Source: Thalassobaculum_A sp040219215
Lineage (GTDB): Bacteria > Pseudomonadota > Alphaproteobacteria > Thalassobaculales > Thalassobaculaceae
Direction: 5' to 3'
Assembly: GCF_040219215.1 (NCBI RefSeq)
Contig: NZ_JAVJSX010000019.1
Span: 124,001 to 188,000 of the forward strand
DNA length: 64,000 nucleotides
Shown: positions 51,946 to 61,667 of the stretch, piece after piece
Position numbering within the stretch: position 1 is the stretch's first letter
How the letters are laid out: the number at the start of each line of letters is the position of its first letter
Made by a program: the position numbers and the translations under genes
Notes under the pieces: generated by a model
The model's input: the letters and a program-made list of their open reading frames with translations, nothing else
Database searches by the model: none
What the model was told of the DNA's origin: nothing

Positions 51946-53310
51946 ATGGGCACGACGTTGCAGTTTCTAGGTGGGGCTGGGACCGTCACCGGCTCGAAAT
52001 ACCTGGTCACATCCGGTCGCACGCGGGTGCTGGTCGACTGCGGGCTGTTCCAGGGCTTCAAGCATCTTCGGCTGCGCAACTGGGCGCCGCTACCAGTGGT
52101 CCCGTCCAGCATCGACGCCGTCGTCCTGACGCACGCCCACATCGATCACTCCGGCTATCTACCCCGGCTGGTTGCGGATGGATTCCAGGGGCCGGTGTAT
52201 TCGACCGACGCAACGCGCGACCTTTGCGGGATCCTGCTGCCCGATAGCGCACATCTTCAGGAGAAGGACGCCGAGTTCGCCAATCGCCACGGCTTCTCCA
52301 AGCATCACCCTGCCCTACCGCTCTACACCCGTGCCGACGCCGAGGCGGCATTGGCGCGCTTGGTGCCCATTGAGTTCGATATAGAGCGACGCATCGCGTC
52401 GTCCATCACGATCCGTTTTCAACCCGCAGGGCACATCCTCGGCGCGGCGATCGTCTCGATGAGCTGCGGAAAACAGCAGATCGTCTTCTCGGGCGATCTG
52501 GGCCGGACCGGCAGCGCCACCATGGTCGACCCCGCACCAGTCCAGAGCGCCGACTACCTGCTGGTGGAATCCACCTATGGCAACCGTCGACACGATCAAA
52601 GCGACCCCGAAGACGCGCTCGCCGCAGCCATAAGCAGGACGGCGGCAAGAGGCGGGACCGTCATCATTCCATCCTTCGCGGTCGGGCGAGCCCAGACCCT
52701 GCTGTACCACATTCATCGCCTGAAAGTTGCCCGGCGCATCCCGGATCTCCCCGTGTTCCTTGACAGCCCGATGAGCATCGACGCCAGCGAGTTGTTCTGC
52801 AGTCACCATCGCGAGCACAAGCTGAACGCAGAACAAGCGCGCGCCGCCTGTTCGGTCGCACGCTACGTGCGGGATCCGGAGGAATCGAAAGAGCTCGACG
52901 CCAATCCGATGCCGAAGATCATCGTGTCGGCCAGCGGCATGGCGACCGGCGGTCGGATACTGCATCACCTGAAGCACTACGCACCCGATCCGCGAAACCT
53001 GATCATGTTCGCAGGCTTTCAGGCAGGCGGCACCCGGGGCGCGGCCATGACCGAAGGCGCGGAGTCCATCAAGATCCACGGCCAGTACTTCGACGTTCGA
53101 GCGGAGGTCCGGAATCTTTCGATGTTCTCTGCCCACGCTGACGGTGATGAAGTGATGGAGTGGCTGCGGAACATGGAAGAGCCGCCAAAGCAGACCTTCG
53201 TGGTCCACGGAGAACCCACTGCGGCCGACACGCTGCGCCACCGGATCGAAGAGGAACTGGGATGGGACTGTCGGGTGCCCGAACATCTGGAGACGGTGCC
53301 GCTGCCGTGA
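51946..53310 (+). CDS. MBL-fold beta-CASP ribonuclease-like protein
   Basis: 454 residues; AGGGGGG before ATG. Metal motif THAHIDHSGYLPRL, HILGA (PAGHILGAA), GDLG, plus the beta-CASP region with YGNRRH, SFAVGRAQTLLY, SASGMATGGRIL and HADGDEVMEWL. Such proteins are 5'-3' exo/endo-RNases, e.g. the YsxB/TTHA0252 type. A housekeeping RNA-degradation role is likely. Confidence 0.88.
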   Translation: MGTTLQFLGGAGTVTGSKYLVTSGRTRVLVDCGLFQGFKHLRLRNWAPLPVVPSSIDAVVLTHAHIDHSGYLPRLVADGFQGPVYSTDATRDLCGILLPDSAHLQEKDAEFANRHGFSKHHPALPLYTRADAEAALARLVPIEFDIERRIASSITIRFQPAGHILGAAIVSMSCGKQQIVFSGDLGRTGSATMVDPAPVQSADYLLVESTYGNRRHDQSDPEDALAAAISRTAARGGTVIIPSFAVGRAQTLLYHIHRLKVARRIPDLPVFLDSPMSIDASELFCSHHREHKLNAEQARAACSVARYVRDPEESKELDANPMPKIIVSASGMATGGRILHHLKHYAPDPRNLIMFAGFQAGGTRGAAMTEGAESIKIHGQYFDVRAEVRNLSMFSAHADGDEVMEWLRNMEEPPKQTFVVHGEPTAADTLRHRIEEELGWDCRVPEHLETVPLP

Positions 53311-53410
53311 TCGCAGGGTTGCGACCATCGCGGCGTGGACATGTTCAACGGCCGAAACTATCTCTGCGGTAGATGCTGACGCACCGCGACATTTGGGAAG
53401 CCGATCGGTC

Positions 53411-54088
53411 ATGGATCTGAACGCCGACTTCGCCCAGCGCGTCGCGTTGCACGCCGACGAGATCGAATGGCGGACATCGCCGACTCCTGGGGTCTCCCGC
53501 CGGATGCTGGACCGCATCGGCGACGAGGTCGCACGCGCCACCTCGATCGTGCGCTACGATCCCGGCAGCCGGTTCCCCGAGCATGTCCACGGCGGCGGCG
53601 AGGAGTTCATCGTCCTGGACGGCGTGTTCCAGGACGACCGCGGCGACTATCCGGCTGGCTGCTACGTCCGCAACCCGCCGCAGTCGAGGCACACGCCCGG
53701 CTCGGCACCAGGCTGCACCATCCTGGTCAAGCTGTGGCAGTTCGACCCCGCGGACCGAAGCCATGTGATCATCGACACCAACAGGATCGGCGCCGTACCC
53801 GATGGCAATCGGGCGGGCGTGTCGATCACCCCGCTGTTCAAGGACGCACGTGAGGACGTGCGCATCGAGCGCTGGGTGCCGGATAAGACGGTGTCGGTCG
53901 AATGGACGGGCGGTGCCGAACTGTTCGTGCTGGACGGTGGCTTCGTGCAGGCCGCGGAGGCGTTCCGCCGCCACTCGTGGCTGCGGCTGCCTGATGACGG
54001 TGAGACCACCGTCGACGTTGGCCCCGATGGTGCCACCGTGTGGGTCAAGACCGGTCATCTGCGGTTCGCGGCGCCGCCTGCCGGCTAA
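53411..54088 (+). CDS. Double-cupin protein, ChrR-like
   Basis: 225 residues. First cupin: PEHVHGGGEEFIVLDGVFQDDRGDYPAGCYVRNPPQSRH with the metal-type His pair; second, shorter repeat ELFVLDGGFVQAAEAFRRHSWLRLP. Resembles the cupin of anti-sigma ChrR. No N-terminal anti-sigma zinc domain and no sigma factor next to it, so probably a stand-alone cupin. Confidence 0.75.
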   Translation: MDLNADFAQRVALHADEIEWRTSPTPGVSRRMLDRIGDEVARATSIVRYDPGSRFPEHVHGGGEEFIVLDGVFQDDRGDYPAGCYVRNPPQSRHTPGSAPGCTILVKLWQFDPADRSHVIIDTNRIGAVPDGNRAGVSITPLFKDAREDVRIERWVPDKTVSVEWTGGAELFVLDGGFVQAAEAFRRHSWLRLPDDGETTVDVGPDGATVWVKTGHLRFAAPPAG

Positions 54089-54101
54089 CCCCGAGCCGGT
54101 C

Positions 54102-54467
54102 TCAACCGTTCGACACCGACACGCCCGGCTCACCCTTCAGCCGGTGGCCGATGGTGACGATCGCCTCGATCGCCGGCACCAGTTCGCTACCGAGCGCGGT
54201 CAGCGAATACTCGACCGACGGCGGCGAGGTCGGCTTGACCTCTCGGTTCACCACCCCGCGAGCCTCCAACTCCCGCAACCGCGCGGTCAACACCTTGGGC
54301 GAGACCGGCGGAATGTCGATCCGCAGTTCACTGAATCGGCGCGGGCCTGCCCGCAGGCTCCAGATCACGTTGACCGTCCAGGCGCCGCCGATGATCGCCA
54401 TGCACTCCGTCAGAGGACATGACGGCGGCGGTTGCGGGCTCTGGTTCCTGCGAACCTTCAGCGGCAC
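54102..54467 (-). CDS. HxlR-family transcriptional regulator
   Basis: 121 residues. CPLTECMAIIGGAWTVNVIWSL then RRFSELRIDIPPVSPKVLTARLRELEARGVV and YSLTALGSELVPAI are HxlR winged-HTH features, with the typical N-terminal Cys. Divergent from the GST gene; the 132-bp gap is AT-rich. Likely represses or activates the GST. Confidence 0.85.
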   Translation of the reverse strand: MPLKVRRNQSPQPPPSCPLTECMAIIGGAWTVNVIWSLRAGPRRFSELRIDIPPVSPKVLTARLRELEARGVVNREVKPTSPPSVEYSLTALGSELVPAIEAIVTIGHRLKGEPGVSVSNG

Positions 54468-54506
54468 GGCTCACTCCAGGTTACCGAATGGAAACTTCAA
54501 TATTAA

Positions 54507-54521
54507 GTATCTAAAGGATAT
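54507..54521. promoter_or_regulatory. Candidate HxlR operator
   Basis: GTATC-TAAAG-GATAT, an imperfect inverted repeat in the divergent HxlR/GST gap. Spacing and AT-rich context resemble HxlR-type sites (GTATC half-sites); inference only. Confidence 0.3.
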
Positions 54522-54599
54522 CTGATTTACAATGGCAACCGTCATTCATACCTGTCGGCTCGATCTCTTCAACCAACCGGAACTCACGGAGACCGACCG

Positions 54600-55214
54600 A
54601 TGAAGCTCTACTACTCGCCCGGCGCCTGCTCGCTGGCCGCCCATATCGCCCTGCGGATGACCGGCGTCGAATTCGAGATCGAGAAAGTCGACACCCAGAC
54701 CAAGACGACCGCCAGCGGCGCCGACTACACGCGGATCAACCCCAAGGGCTACGTTCCGGCGCTGCAACTGCGGTCCGGCGATGTGCTGACCGAAGCACCC
54801 GCAGTCCTGCAATACATTGCCGACCGTAACCCGGCCGCCGCCCTCGCCCCAGCATCCGCCACATTGGAACGCGCAAGGTTGCAGGAGCATCTGAACTTCG
54901 TCTCGTCCGAACTGCACAAGGCGTTCAAGCCGTTCTTCGCAGGCACACCAATCGCCGATAACGCCCGGCCCGCCGCCGAAGACGTCATCGCCAAGCGCAT
55001 GGTTCACATCGAGGCACTGCTGACTGACGGGCGCATGCATCTGGTAGGCAACACCGTCTCGGTGGCCGACCTTTATCTGTTCGTGGTGGCGAACTGGTGC
55101 AATTTCATTGGCATCGACCTCGGTCAATGGCCAAACGTGGCGGCGTTCGTCGAGCGCATGGCGGCCCTGCCGGCGGTGCGCGAGGCGATGACCGCCGAAG
55201 GTCTGATCCACTAG
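54600..55214 (+). CDS. Beta-class glutathione S-transferase
   Basis: 204 residues. MKLYYSPGACSLAAHIALRM with the catalytic Cys10 of bacterial beta-class GSTs, YTRINPKGYVPALQL and LTEAPAVLQYIADR of the glutathione-binding site, C-terminal helical domain with GNTVSVADLYLFVV. Conjugates or reduces electrophiles using glutathione. ACGGAG precedes ATG; controlled probably by the divergent HxlR protein. Confidence 0.88.
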   Translation: MKLYYSPGACSLAAHIALRMTGVEFEIEKVDTQTKTTASGADYTRINPKGYVPALQLRSGDVLTEAPAVLQYIADRNPAAALAPASATLERARLQEHLNFVSSELHKAFKPFFAGTPIADNARPAAEDVIAKRMVHIEALLTDGRMHLVGNTVSVADLYLFVVANWCNFIGIDLGQWPNVAAFVERMAALPAVREAMTAEGLIH

Positions 55215-55275
55215 CCTGCTCTGCGCGGGACGTCGGCCGATATCGGATAGCGTTCCGCGCTTCACCCTCGCAAGG

Positions 55276-55674
55276 ATGCATTCAATGGACCCTCGCTACG
55301 CCGCCGTCGTTGATACCCTGTCGACCTATTTCGACGGCCTGTACCACAGCGACGCCGCCAAACTCGCCACGGTCTTCCACCCCGACGCGCAGTATGTCTG
55401 CGCCACCGAGGAACCGCTGCTGCAACTGACCATGCAGGAGTATTTTCCGGTCGTGGCCAAGCGCCCATCACCGGCCAGCCGCGGCGAAGCACGCACCGAT
55501 CGCATCGCCGCCATCGAGTTCGCCGGGCCGGCCACCGCGTTCGCCCGTGTCCATTGCTCGATCGGTCCGAAGCAGTTCACCGACTTCCTGACGCTGATCC
55601 TGGTCGACGGCCGCTGGCAGATCATTGCCAAGGTGTTCCACTTCGATCTGGTCGAGCCGATGATCCCCGCCTGA
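55276..55674 (+). CDS. NTF2-like (SnoaL/lumazine-binding type) protein
   Basis: 132 residues. The alpha+beta cone fold is suggested by VVDTLSTYFDGLYHSDAAKLATVFHPDAQYV, EARTDRIAAIEFAGPATAFARVH and FTDFLTLILVDGRWQIIAKVFHF. Such proteins are often isomerases or carriers of small molecules. Between GST and nitronate monooxygenase; perhaps a detoxification operon. Confidence 0.78.
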   Translation: MHSMDPRYAAVVDTLSTYFDGLYHSDAAKLATVFHPDAQYVCATEEPLLQLTMQEYFPVVAKRPSPASRGEARTDRIAAIEFAGPATAFARVHCSIGPKQFTDFLTLILVDGRWQIIAKVFHFDLVEPMIPA

Positions 55675-55708
55675 CCGCCAGTTCGCATCAATCAAGGAAT
55701 TCCATGCC

Positions 55709-56665
55709 ATGACGTTCACGACCCGCCTGACCGAACTGCTCGGTATCGAGCACCCCATCCTCCTGGCACCGATGGGCTCGGCCTCCGGCGGTGCCCTGGC
55801 CGCTGCCGTGACATCGGCCGGCGGCTTCGGCTTCGTCGGCTCCGGCTACGCCAGCAGCGAGACGGTCCATCGCGAGATGTTGGCCGCCGGCAACGTCCGG
55901 ATCGGCGTCGGCTTCATCAACTGGGCGCTGCAGGACCGGCCCGAGGCCCTGGACGCAGCGCTGGAACACAATCCGGCCGCGGTGATGCTGTCGTTCGGCG
56001 ACCCGACACCCTTCGCCAGCCGGGTCAAGCAGGCCGGCAGCCTACTGTTCTGCCAGGTGCAGACGCTCGACATGGCAAAGCAGGCGGCCGACGCCGGTGC
56101 CGATGTGATCATCGCCCAGGGCCGCGACGCCGGCGGCCATTCCGGGCACGTCCGCGGGACTTTCGGGCTGGTCCCGTCGGTGGTCGATGCCGTCGCGCCG
56201 ATCCCGGTGGTCGCGGCGGGCGCAGTCGCAGACGGCCGGGGCCTTGCGGCCGCCCTGGTCCTCGGTGCGGAAGGCGTTCTGATGGGTACCCGGTTCGCCG
56301 CATCGAAGGAATCGCAGTGGAGCGAGGTGCTGAAGCAGGGAGCGGTCGCCGCCGCCGGCGACGACACCGAGCAGACCCGGGTCTTCGACATCGTGCGCGG
56401 CGCCGCCTGGCCGACGCATTTTCCGGGGCGCGCGGTGCGAAACGATTTCTCGGCGCGCTGGCATGGGCGTGAGGAGGAACTCGCGGACCAGCGCGAGACC
56501 GAGAATACGCGCTACGACGCGACCGACGCCGGCGATCTGTCCACCCGCGTGCTGTGGGCCGGTGAAGGTGTGGATCTGGTCAAGGACATCCCGTCGGCCC
56601 GCGACATCGTCCTGCGCACGGTCGCGGAGGCTCGAAAGGCCCTCGGCGCCAGTTGGCCCGGGTGA
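55709..56665 (+). CDS. Nitronate monooxygenase
   Basis: 318 residues, FMN TIM barrel. HPILLAPMGSASGGALAAAV at the N-terminus, CQVQTLDMAKQAADAGADVIIAQGRDAGGHSGH (AQGxDAGGHxG signature), VAAGAVADGRGLAAALVLGAEGVLMGTRFAAS for the FMN phosphate. Class I NMO-like; oxidises alkyl nitronates. The AAGGAATT upstream gives a start at 55709. Confidence 0.88.
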   Translation: MTFTTRLTELLGIEHPILLAPMGSASGGALAAAVTSAGGFGFVGSGYASSETVHREMLAAGNVRIGVGFINWALQDRPEALDAALEHNPAAVMLSFGDPTPFASRVKQAGSLLFCQVQTLDMAKQAADAGADVIIAQGRDAGGHSGHVRGTFGLVPSVVDAVAPIPVVAAGAVADGRGLAAALVLGAEGVLMGTRFAASKESQWSEVLKQGAVAAAGDDTEQTRVFDIVRGAAWPTHFPGRAVRNDFSARWHGREEELADQRETENTRYDATDAGDLSTRVLWAGEGVDLVKDIPSARDIVLRTVAEARKALGASWPG

Positions 56666-56749
56666 TGCGGACGTGATTTCACCAGTGTGCCGGTCGTCCA
56701 GTTCCGCGGGACGGTCGGCAACGCCGTCGCCAAGCACCTGTGATGCAGT

Positions 56750-56776
56750 GGGCGGGCGCGTCGACCGCGCCCGCCC
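56750..56776. terminator. Perfect 11-bp GC hairpin after nitronate monooxygenase
   Basis: GGGCGGGCGCG (56750-56760), loop TCGAC, CGCGCCCGCCC (56766-56776), 85 bp after the stop codon. No T-run; probably a transcription-pausing or stabilising hairpin. Confidence 0.45.
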
Positions 56777-56910
56777 TACCCGCCAGTCCGGCGATCGTCA
56801 TGCTGTTGCAATACAAGCCTCACGCAACCGTAACGCTCACCCCTTATCAGAACGCACGTCGTCGACCGCCGCCCCGACCGGCATCCTCCGAAACGACGTG
56901 GATTCTCGAC

Positions 56911-58806
56911 ATGTTCTCTCTGATCCACTCACGTCTGAACGTGAAGTTGAGCCTGTCCCTGGCCATCACCTTATGCATCGTCATGGCCGGACTCTCGACC
57001 CTCTACTTCACTGCCGTCGATCGACTGATGGGCGAGCAGGAAGCCAGAGCCCAGTTGTATCGGGTTCTGAACCGGGACATGCGCGACGAGGTGTTCCGAC
57101 TGCAGGCGCGGCTGGTCGACATACCGGACCGCCTACAGACCGATCCAATTCCGGTTCTACAGGCATGGGCACTGCAACAGCCGGGCACGATAGTCCGGCG
57201 ATACGAAGGTCGCGACCAGATCATCGACCGCTTTGCCGACCGGCGCCAACGTCGCGACCTCCAGCAGCCGAACCGGGTCGTGATGACAGGAGGCGCCGAT
57301 GACCCCGGTGTGGCCTACGGCTTGTTCGTCGGTGACACCTTCGCAGACGCAGTAGAAGAACTGGTCCTGCCTGGCGCTGATCCCGCACAGCTTGCAGCCA
57401 AAGTTGACGCGGTCATGTCTGCCGGCACAAGCCTGCAATCGCTGCAGACAAAGGTGTCGGAACTGCGCCGCGTCCTGGTCGATGACGCCCTGTCCGCTGA
57501 GACAACCCGCAACGCGCTGTTGGGTCAGGTCGAGACCATCGCGGCGATGGAACGGTCGGTCGAAGCCAGCAAGCGGGATTCCGGCCGTCTGATCATCGCC
57601 ATGACAATCGGCGCCATCCTTCTGGCCAATCTGATGGTCTGGATCGTGACGCGAAGGATGATTACCGGCGCTCTGTCTGACCTGGCGCACGCCGCTCGGG
57701 CGATCGCCAACGGAGAGCATGCAACGGTCGACCATACCCACCGCACTGACGAAATCGGCGCGCTTGCGAAGGGCGTGAGCCGCTTCAAGCAGGCCCTGGT
57801 CGAGGTCCACACGCTAAAAGAACAGCAAGAGCACGAGCGTGCCGTCCGTGAGGCCGCGCTCGCAACCCGACTACGGGCGCTGAACGACGCGGTGGAGCAG
57901 GGGATGGGCGCCCGGGTGGCGGTTGTTACCAACAGCGCCAGCGAACTCGGCGGGATCGCATCGGCCCTGGACGGCTTGGCCGGGGGGACAATGTTGCGTG
58001 CCGGCGAATCGACCGAACTGGCAGGACGCAGCGCCCGGTTCGCCGAAGTCGTCATGACGACCACCCAGGTCCTGCACACCGCCGCTCAGGAGATCGCCGC
58101 GGACGTCCAGGCCCAGCGTGCGCTGACCCACCAGGTTGCCGCCGAGGCCGAGCAAGTATCAATGCTGATGACCGGCCTGACCACAACGGCCAGCGAGATC
58201 GACGGCGTCGTCCATCTGATCGAAAGAATCGCCAAGCAGACCAAGTTGCTGTCGCTGAATGCGACGATTGAAGCGGCCCGTGCCGGACCGGCGGGTGCCG
58301 GATTTGCTGTGGTGGCCGGCGAGGTCAATACGCTGTCAAGCGAGACTGCCGACGCAACCCATCGGATCGCCCGGCAGATCGCGTCGTTTCGCAACGGTGT
58401 AGCCAGTGCGGAAACTGCGGCCGGAACCATCCAGGATCGCATTCAGGCGGTCAACGAGGGCATGCAGCGGGCCGCGAGCGGTGTAACGGAGCTCAGTCAG
58501 AAGACCGCGGCGATTACCGATGGAGTCGCCGAGGCGTCCACCAATGCCAGGCAGGTTGCCGACGTGAACATACAGGTCGATGCATCGGCCCGCGAAACCG
58601 GGACGATGAGCGCCCAGGTCTCGGACTTGGCCGTCCGCATCGGGGCGGCCGTGGAGGATATGCGGGCCCACCTTCGATCGATTCTCGCCGACGCCTCCGG
58701 CGATACCGCCCCGGACGTGCCGCTGTCCGTCCCCACCCTGCACGATCTCGCCCGGACGCCGCCCCTCCGCCCGCTTCAGCCGCACTACGCCATTGCGGCG
58801 GAATGA
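56911..58806 (+). CDS. Methyl-accepting chemotaxis protein
   Basis: 631 residues from 56911. TM1 (LSLSLAITLCIVMAGLSTLYF), a periplasmic sensory domain to about residue 224 (VFRLQARLVDIPDRLQ, RDLQQPNRVVMTGGADDPG), TM2 (IIAMTIGAILLANLMVWIV), HAMP (TRRMITGALSDLAHAARAIANGEH), and the signalling hairpin with tip ERIAKQTKLLSLNATIEAARAGPAGAGFAVVAGEV. Ligand unknown. Single orphan receptor, no che genes nearby. Confidence 0.9.
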   Translation: MFSLIHSRLNVKLSLSLAITLCIVMAGLSTLYFTAVDRLMGEQEARAQLYRVLNRDMRDEVFRLQARLVDIPDRLQTDPIPVLQAWALQQPGTIVRRYEGRDQIIDRFADRRQRRDLQQPNRVVMTGGADDPGVAYGLFVGDTFADAVEELVLPGADPAQLAAKVDAVMSAGTSLQSLQTKVSELRRVLVDDALSAETTRNALLGQVETIAAMERSVEASKRDSGRLIIAMTIGAILLANLMVWIVTRRMITGALSDLAHAARAIANGEHATVDHTHRTDEIGALAKGVSRFKQALVEVHTLKEQQEHERAVREAALATRLRALNDAVEQGMGARVAVVTNSASELGGIASALDGLAGGTMLRAGESTELAGRSARFAEVVMTTTQVLHTAAQEIAADVQAQRALTHQVAAEAEQVSMLMTGLTTTASEIDGVVHLIERIAKQTKLLSLNATIEAARAGPAGAGFAVVAGEVNTLSSETADATHRIARQIASFRNGVASAETAAGTIQDRIQAVNEGMQRAASGVTELSQKTAAITDGVAEASTNARQVADVNIQVDASARETGTMSAQVSDLAVRIGAAVEDMRAHLRSILADASGDTAPDVPLSVPTLHDLARTPPLRPLQPHYAIAAE

Positions 58807-58816
58807 GCGTGCCCTG

Positions 58817-59611
58817 TCAGTCGTAGGCGCCCATCACGTTCTGGTCGTGGTCGATCACCGATCCGGTCATCACCCCGGAATCCGACGACAGCAGGAACAG
58901 CACCAACCGGGCCACATCGTCCGGCTTGATCAGGCGGCCGAACGGCTGACCCGCCTCGGCGGTGGTCAACCAGTCGGCCGGTTGGCCCTCGGCCCGCTGG
59001 ACGGCGTCCTCGTTCGGCGTGTCGGCCCAGCCGATGTTGATGGCGTTGACCCGGATGCGATCACGGCGCAGGCCGTGGGCCAGGTTGCGCGTCAGCACCG
59101 CGAGCGCGCCCTTCGACGCGCTGTACGGTACCAGCTTCGGCTGGCCGCCATGGCTCGACATGGTGACGATGTTGACGATCCGGCCGGCGGTGGCGTCGCG
59201 GCGCATCAACCGCACCGCTTCCTGGCACAGGAAAAAGGGCGCCCGCACGTTGACCGCGAACAGCCGGTCCCACAGCTCCGGCGTGGTGTCGTCGAGCGTG
59301 CCGCGATCGGTCACGCCGGCCGCGTTCACCAACCCGTCCAACCGGCCGAACGCCGTGTCGGCCGCAGCAATCACCAGGCGGCAGGCCTCGACATCCTCCA
59401 GTTCGGCCCTGACGAACAATGCCCGGGCACCGGATGCGCGCAGTTCGGCAGCCACCTGTTCCCCGCGCGGCGCGTCCCGCCCGGTGACGATCAGCCCCCG
59501 TGCCCCACGCTCCGCCAGACGCCGGACGATCGCTTCGCCGATGCCCTGGGTCGAGCCGGTCACCACGAATACCCCGCCGGCAAGGTCGGCCTGATTGTTC
59601 CACGAAGTCAT
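58817..59611 (-). CDS. SDR-family oxidoreductase
   Basis: 264 residues. TGxxxGIG motif as VVTGSTQGIGEAIV, catalytic Ser and YxxxK in MSSHGGQPKLVPYSASKGALAV, NAAG in LVNAAGVTDRG. NAD(P)H-dependent alcohol dehydrogenation. The ATGA overlap with the IMPase puts it in one operon; a phosphosugar or polyol is a possible substrate. Confidence 0.87.
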   Translation of the reverse strand: MTSWNNQADLAGGVFVVTGSTQGIGEAIVRRLAERGARGLIVTGRDAPRGEQVAAELRASGARALFVRAELEDVEACRLVIAAADTAFGRLDGLVNAAGVTDRGTLDDTTPELWDRLFAVNVRAPFFLCQEAVRLMRRDATAGRIVNIVTMSSHGGQPKLVPYSASKGALAVLTRNLAHGLRRDRIRVNAINIGWADTPNEDAVQRAEGQPADWLTTAEAGQPFGRLIKPDDVARLVLFLLSSDSGVMTGSVIDHDQNVMGAYD

Positions 59612-60453
59612 CGGGCGAACCCCGGCGGTGGTGCGGGCAGGTCGTAGCCCGCCTCCCCGGCCAGCGCGTAGAACCGCTCCGCCAGTCGGCATCCGCTCGC
59701 CATCACGATCGCCCCGTCGGTGACCCCGTCATCGGCGGTCAGGTCATTGATCCAACCGCCGGCCGCCAGGACCAGCGCCGCGCCGGCGAACGAGTCCCAG
59801 GAGTTCATGTGCCCCTCGATATACGCGATGTAGCGACCGGCCGCGACATGGGCGAGACCGAGGGCCCCCGAGCCCGAGCGGTGATAGATCCCGCCCGCGT
59901 CGATCAGCCGGCCGATGAACGATACCGTCGGCGCCTTGGGCACCCGGAAGGAGAAGCCGACCTCGGTCAGGCCCGCCTGGAAGTCCGAAACGTCGGCCGG
60001 TGCGATCGGCCTGCCGTTGCAGGTCGCTCCGCCGCCGAGCGCACCGACGAAGCATTCGTCGGCACACGGGTCGACGATGACCCCGGCCTCGATCCGGCCA
60101 TCGACCATCAACCCGATCGACACGCACCATGTCGGAAGCCCGGACAGGAAACACTGGGTGCCGTCGATCGGATCGACCACCCAGACCGGACCTTGGCCGT
60201 AGGAACCGCCGCCGCCGGTCTCCTCGCCCAGAAAGCCGTCGTCCGGAAACCGATCAGCCAATGCCCCGCGGATCAGTTCCTCGACCTCCCTGTCGGCCCG
60301 GCTGACCACGTCCTGCTGCCCCTTGGTTTCAACCACCAGGGCGTCGCGCTCGCGAAAATACCGCAGGGCCAGAACGCCGGCCCGGCGTGCAACGTCTTCG
60401 GCGAAAGCCAGCCGATCCTGTACCTGCTGCGTCACCGCACCACGAGCCGTCAT
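59608..60453 (-). CDS. Inositol-monophosphatase-family phosphatase
   Basis: 281 residues. Mg-binding motifs GEE in FLGEETGG, WVVDPIDGTQCFLSGLP (DPxDGT) and WDSFAGAALVLAAGG (WDxAaG). Hydrolyses inositol-1-P or similar sugar phosphates. First gene of a two-gene operon divergent from the AfuABC-type transporter. Confidence 0.88.
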   Translation of the reverse strand: MTARGAVTQQVQDRLAFAEDVARRAGVLALRYFRERDALVVETKGQQDVVSRADREVEELIRGALADRFPDDGFLGEETGGGGSYGQGPVWVVDPIDGTQCFLSGLPTWCVSIGLMVDGRIEAGVIVDPCADECFVGALGGGATCNGRPIAPADVSDFQAGLTEVGFSFRVPKAPTVSFIGRLIDAGGIYHRSGSGALGLAHVAAGRYIAYIEGHMNSWDSFAGAALVLAAGGWINDLTADDGVTDGAIVMASGCRLAERFYALAGEAGYDLPAPPPGFAR

Positions 60454-60611
60454 CGCCGATTTGCCTCAATTTCGGATGGTTATCGTCGGATTCATTGCAG
60501 CACGCCGATATATTTTGAACAATGTCGAACAGACGGGTCGGCGCCTGCCATCCGTCGCAACGACAAACCGCCGCCCGAGGCACCACGACCTGCGGGCGCA
60601 TGGAGGGAAGC

Positions 60612-61649
60612 ATGCATCGAATCGCACGGGCTGCTGGGCTTGGGGTGCTGGCCGCCGGGCTGCTCGGATTTGGCACCGGAACGGCCTCGGCCGCCGGCAA
60701 GCTGACGCTCTACTGCAGCCCGCAGATCGAGTGGTGCAACCTGATGGTCGAGTCCTTCGAGAAGGAGACCGGCATCAAGGTGGCGATGACCCGCAAGAGT
60801 TCGGGCGAGACTTTCGCGCAGATCAAGGCCGAGGCGACCAACCCGAAGGGCGATGTGTGGTGGGGCGGCACCGGCGATCCGCACCTGCAGGCGGCCGAGG
60901 AAGGCCTGACCCAGGCGTATGATTCCCCGATGCGCAAGGAACTGCAGGACTGGGCGCTGTCCCAGGCCAAAGCCGCCGGCGACAAGACCATCGGCATCTA
61001 TGCAGGTGCACTGGGCTTTGGTTACAACAAGGATCTGCTGGCCAAGGCCGGACTGCCCGAGCCGAAGTGCTGGGCCGACCTGATCAAGCCGGAGTTCAAG
61101 GGCCACGTGCAGATGGCCAACCCGAACTCGTCCGGTACCGCCTACACGACGCTGGCCACCATCATCCAGATCATGGGCGAGGAGAAGGGCTTCGACTACA
61201 TGAAGGCCCTGCATAAGAACATCAACCAGTACACCAAGTCCGGCTCGGCCCCGATCAAGGCCGCCGCCCGCGGCGAGACCACGGTCGGCATCGTGTTCCT
61301 GCACGACGCCGTGACCCAGGTGGTTTCCGGCTTCCCAGTGGTGGTCGTCGCGCCCTGCGAGGGCACCGGCTACGAAATCGGCTCCATGAGCATCATCAAG
61401 GATGCCCGCAACCTGGACGAAGCGAAGAAGTTCTACGACTTCGCCCTGCGGGCCGACATCCAGGAACTGGCCGTGCAGGCCCAGGCCTATCAGGTGATGT
61501 CGAACAAGGCCGCCAAGCCGGCCAAGGAATCGCCGAACCTCGATACCATCAAGCTGATCGATTACGACTTCGTGAAGTACGGTTCGTCGGACGAACGTCG
61601 CCGGCTGCTGGAGAAGTGGGATACCGACGTCAAGCCGCTGCCGCAGTGA
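60612..61649 (+). CDS. ABC transporter substrate-binding protein, AfuA/FbpA-like
   Basis: 345 residues from 60612 (GGAGGGAAGC upstream). Signal peptide ending ...TASAAG, then KLTLYCSPQIEWCNLMVESFEKETGIKV, GDVWWGGTGDPH, NPNSSGTAYTTLATI and PFGAVG-like VVVAPCEGTGYEI. Type 1 (iron/sugar-phosphate) binding protein. AfuA of Actinobacillus binds hexose phosphates rather than iron. The ligand here could be either. Confidence 0.85.
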   Translation: MHRIARAAGLGVLAAGLLGFGTGTASAAGKLTLYCSPQIEWCNLMVESFEKETGIKVAMTRKSSGETFAQIKAEATNPKGDVWWGGTGDPHLQAAEEGLTQAYDSPMRKELQDWALSQAKAAGDKTIGIYAGALGFGYNKDLLAKAGLPEPKCWADLIKPEFKGHVQMANPNSSGTAYTTLATIIQIMGEEKGFDYMKALHKNINQYTKSGSAPIKAAARGETTVGIVFLHDAVTQVVSGFPVVVVAPCEGTGYEIGSMSIIKDARNLDEAKKFYDFALRADIQELAVQAQAYQVMSNKAAKPAKESPNLDTIKLIDYDFVKYGSSDERRRLLEKWDTDVKPLPQ

Positions 61650-61667
61650 TCAGCCGGCACTACTGAC

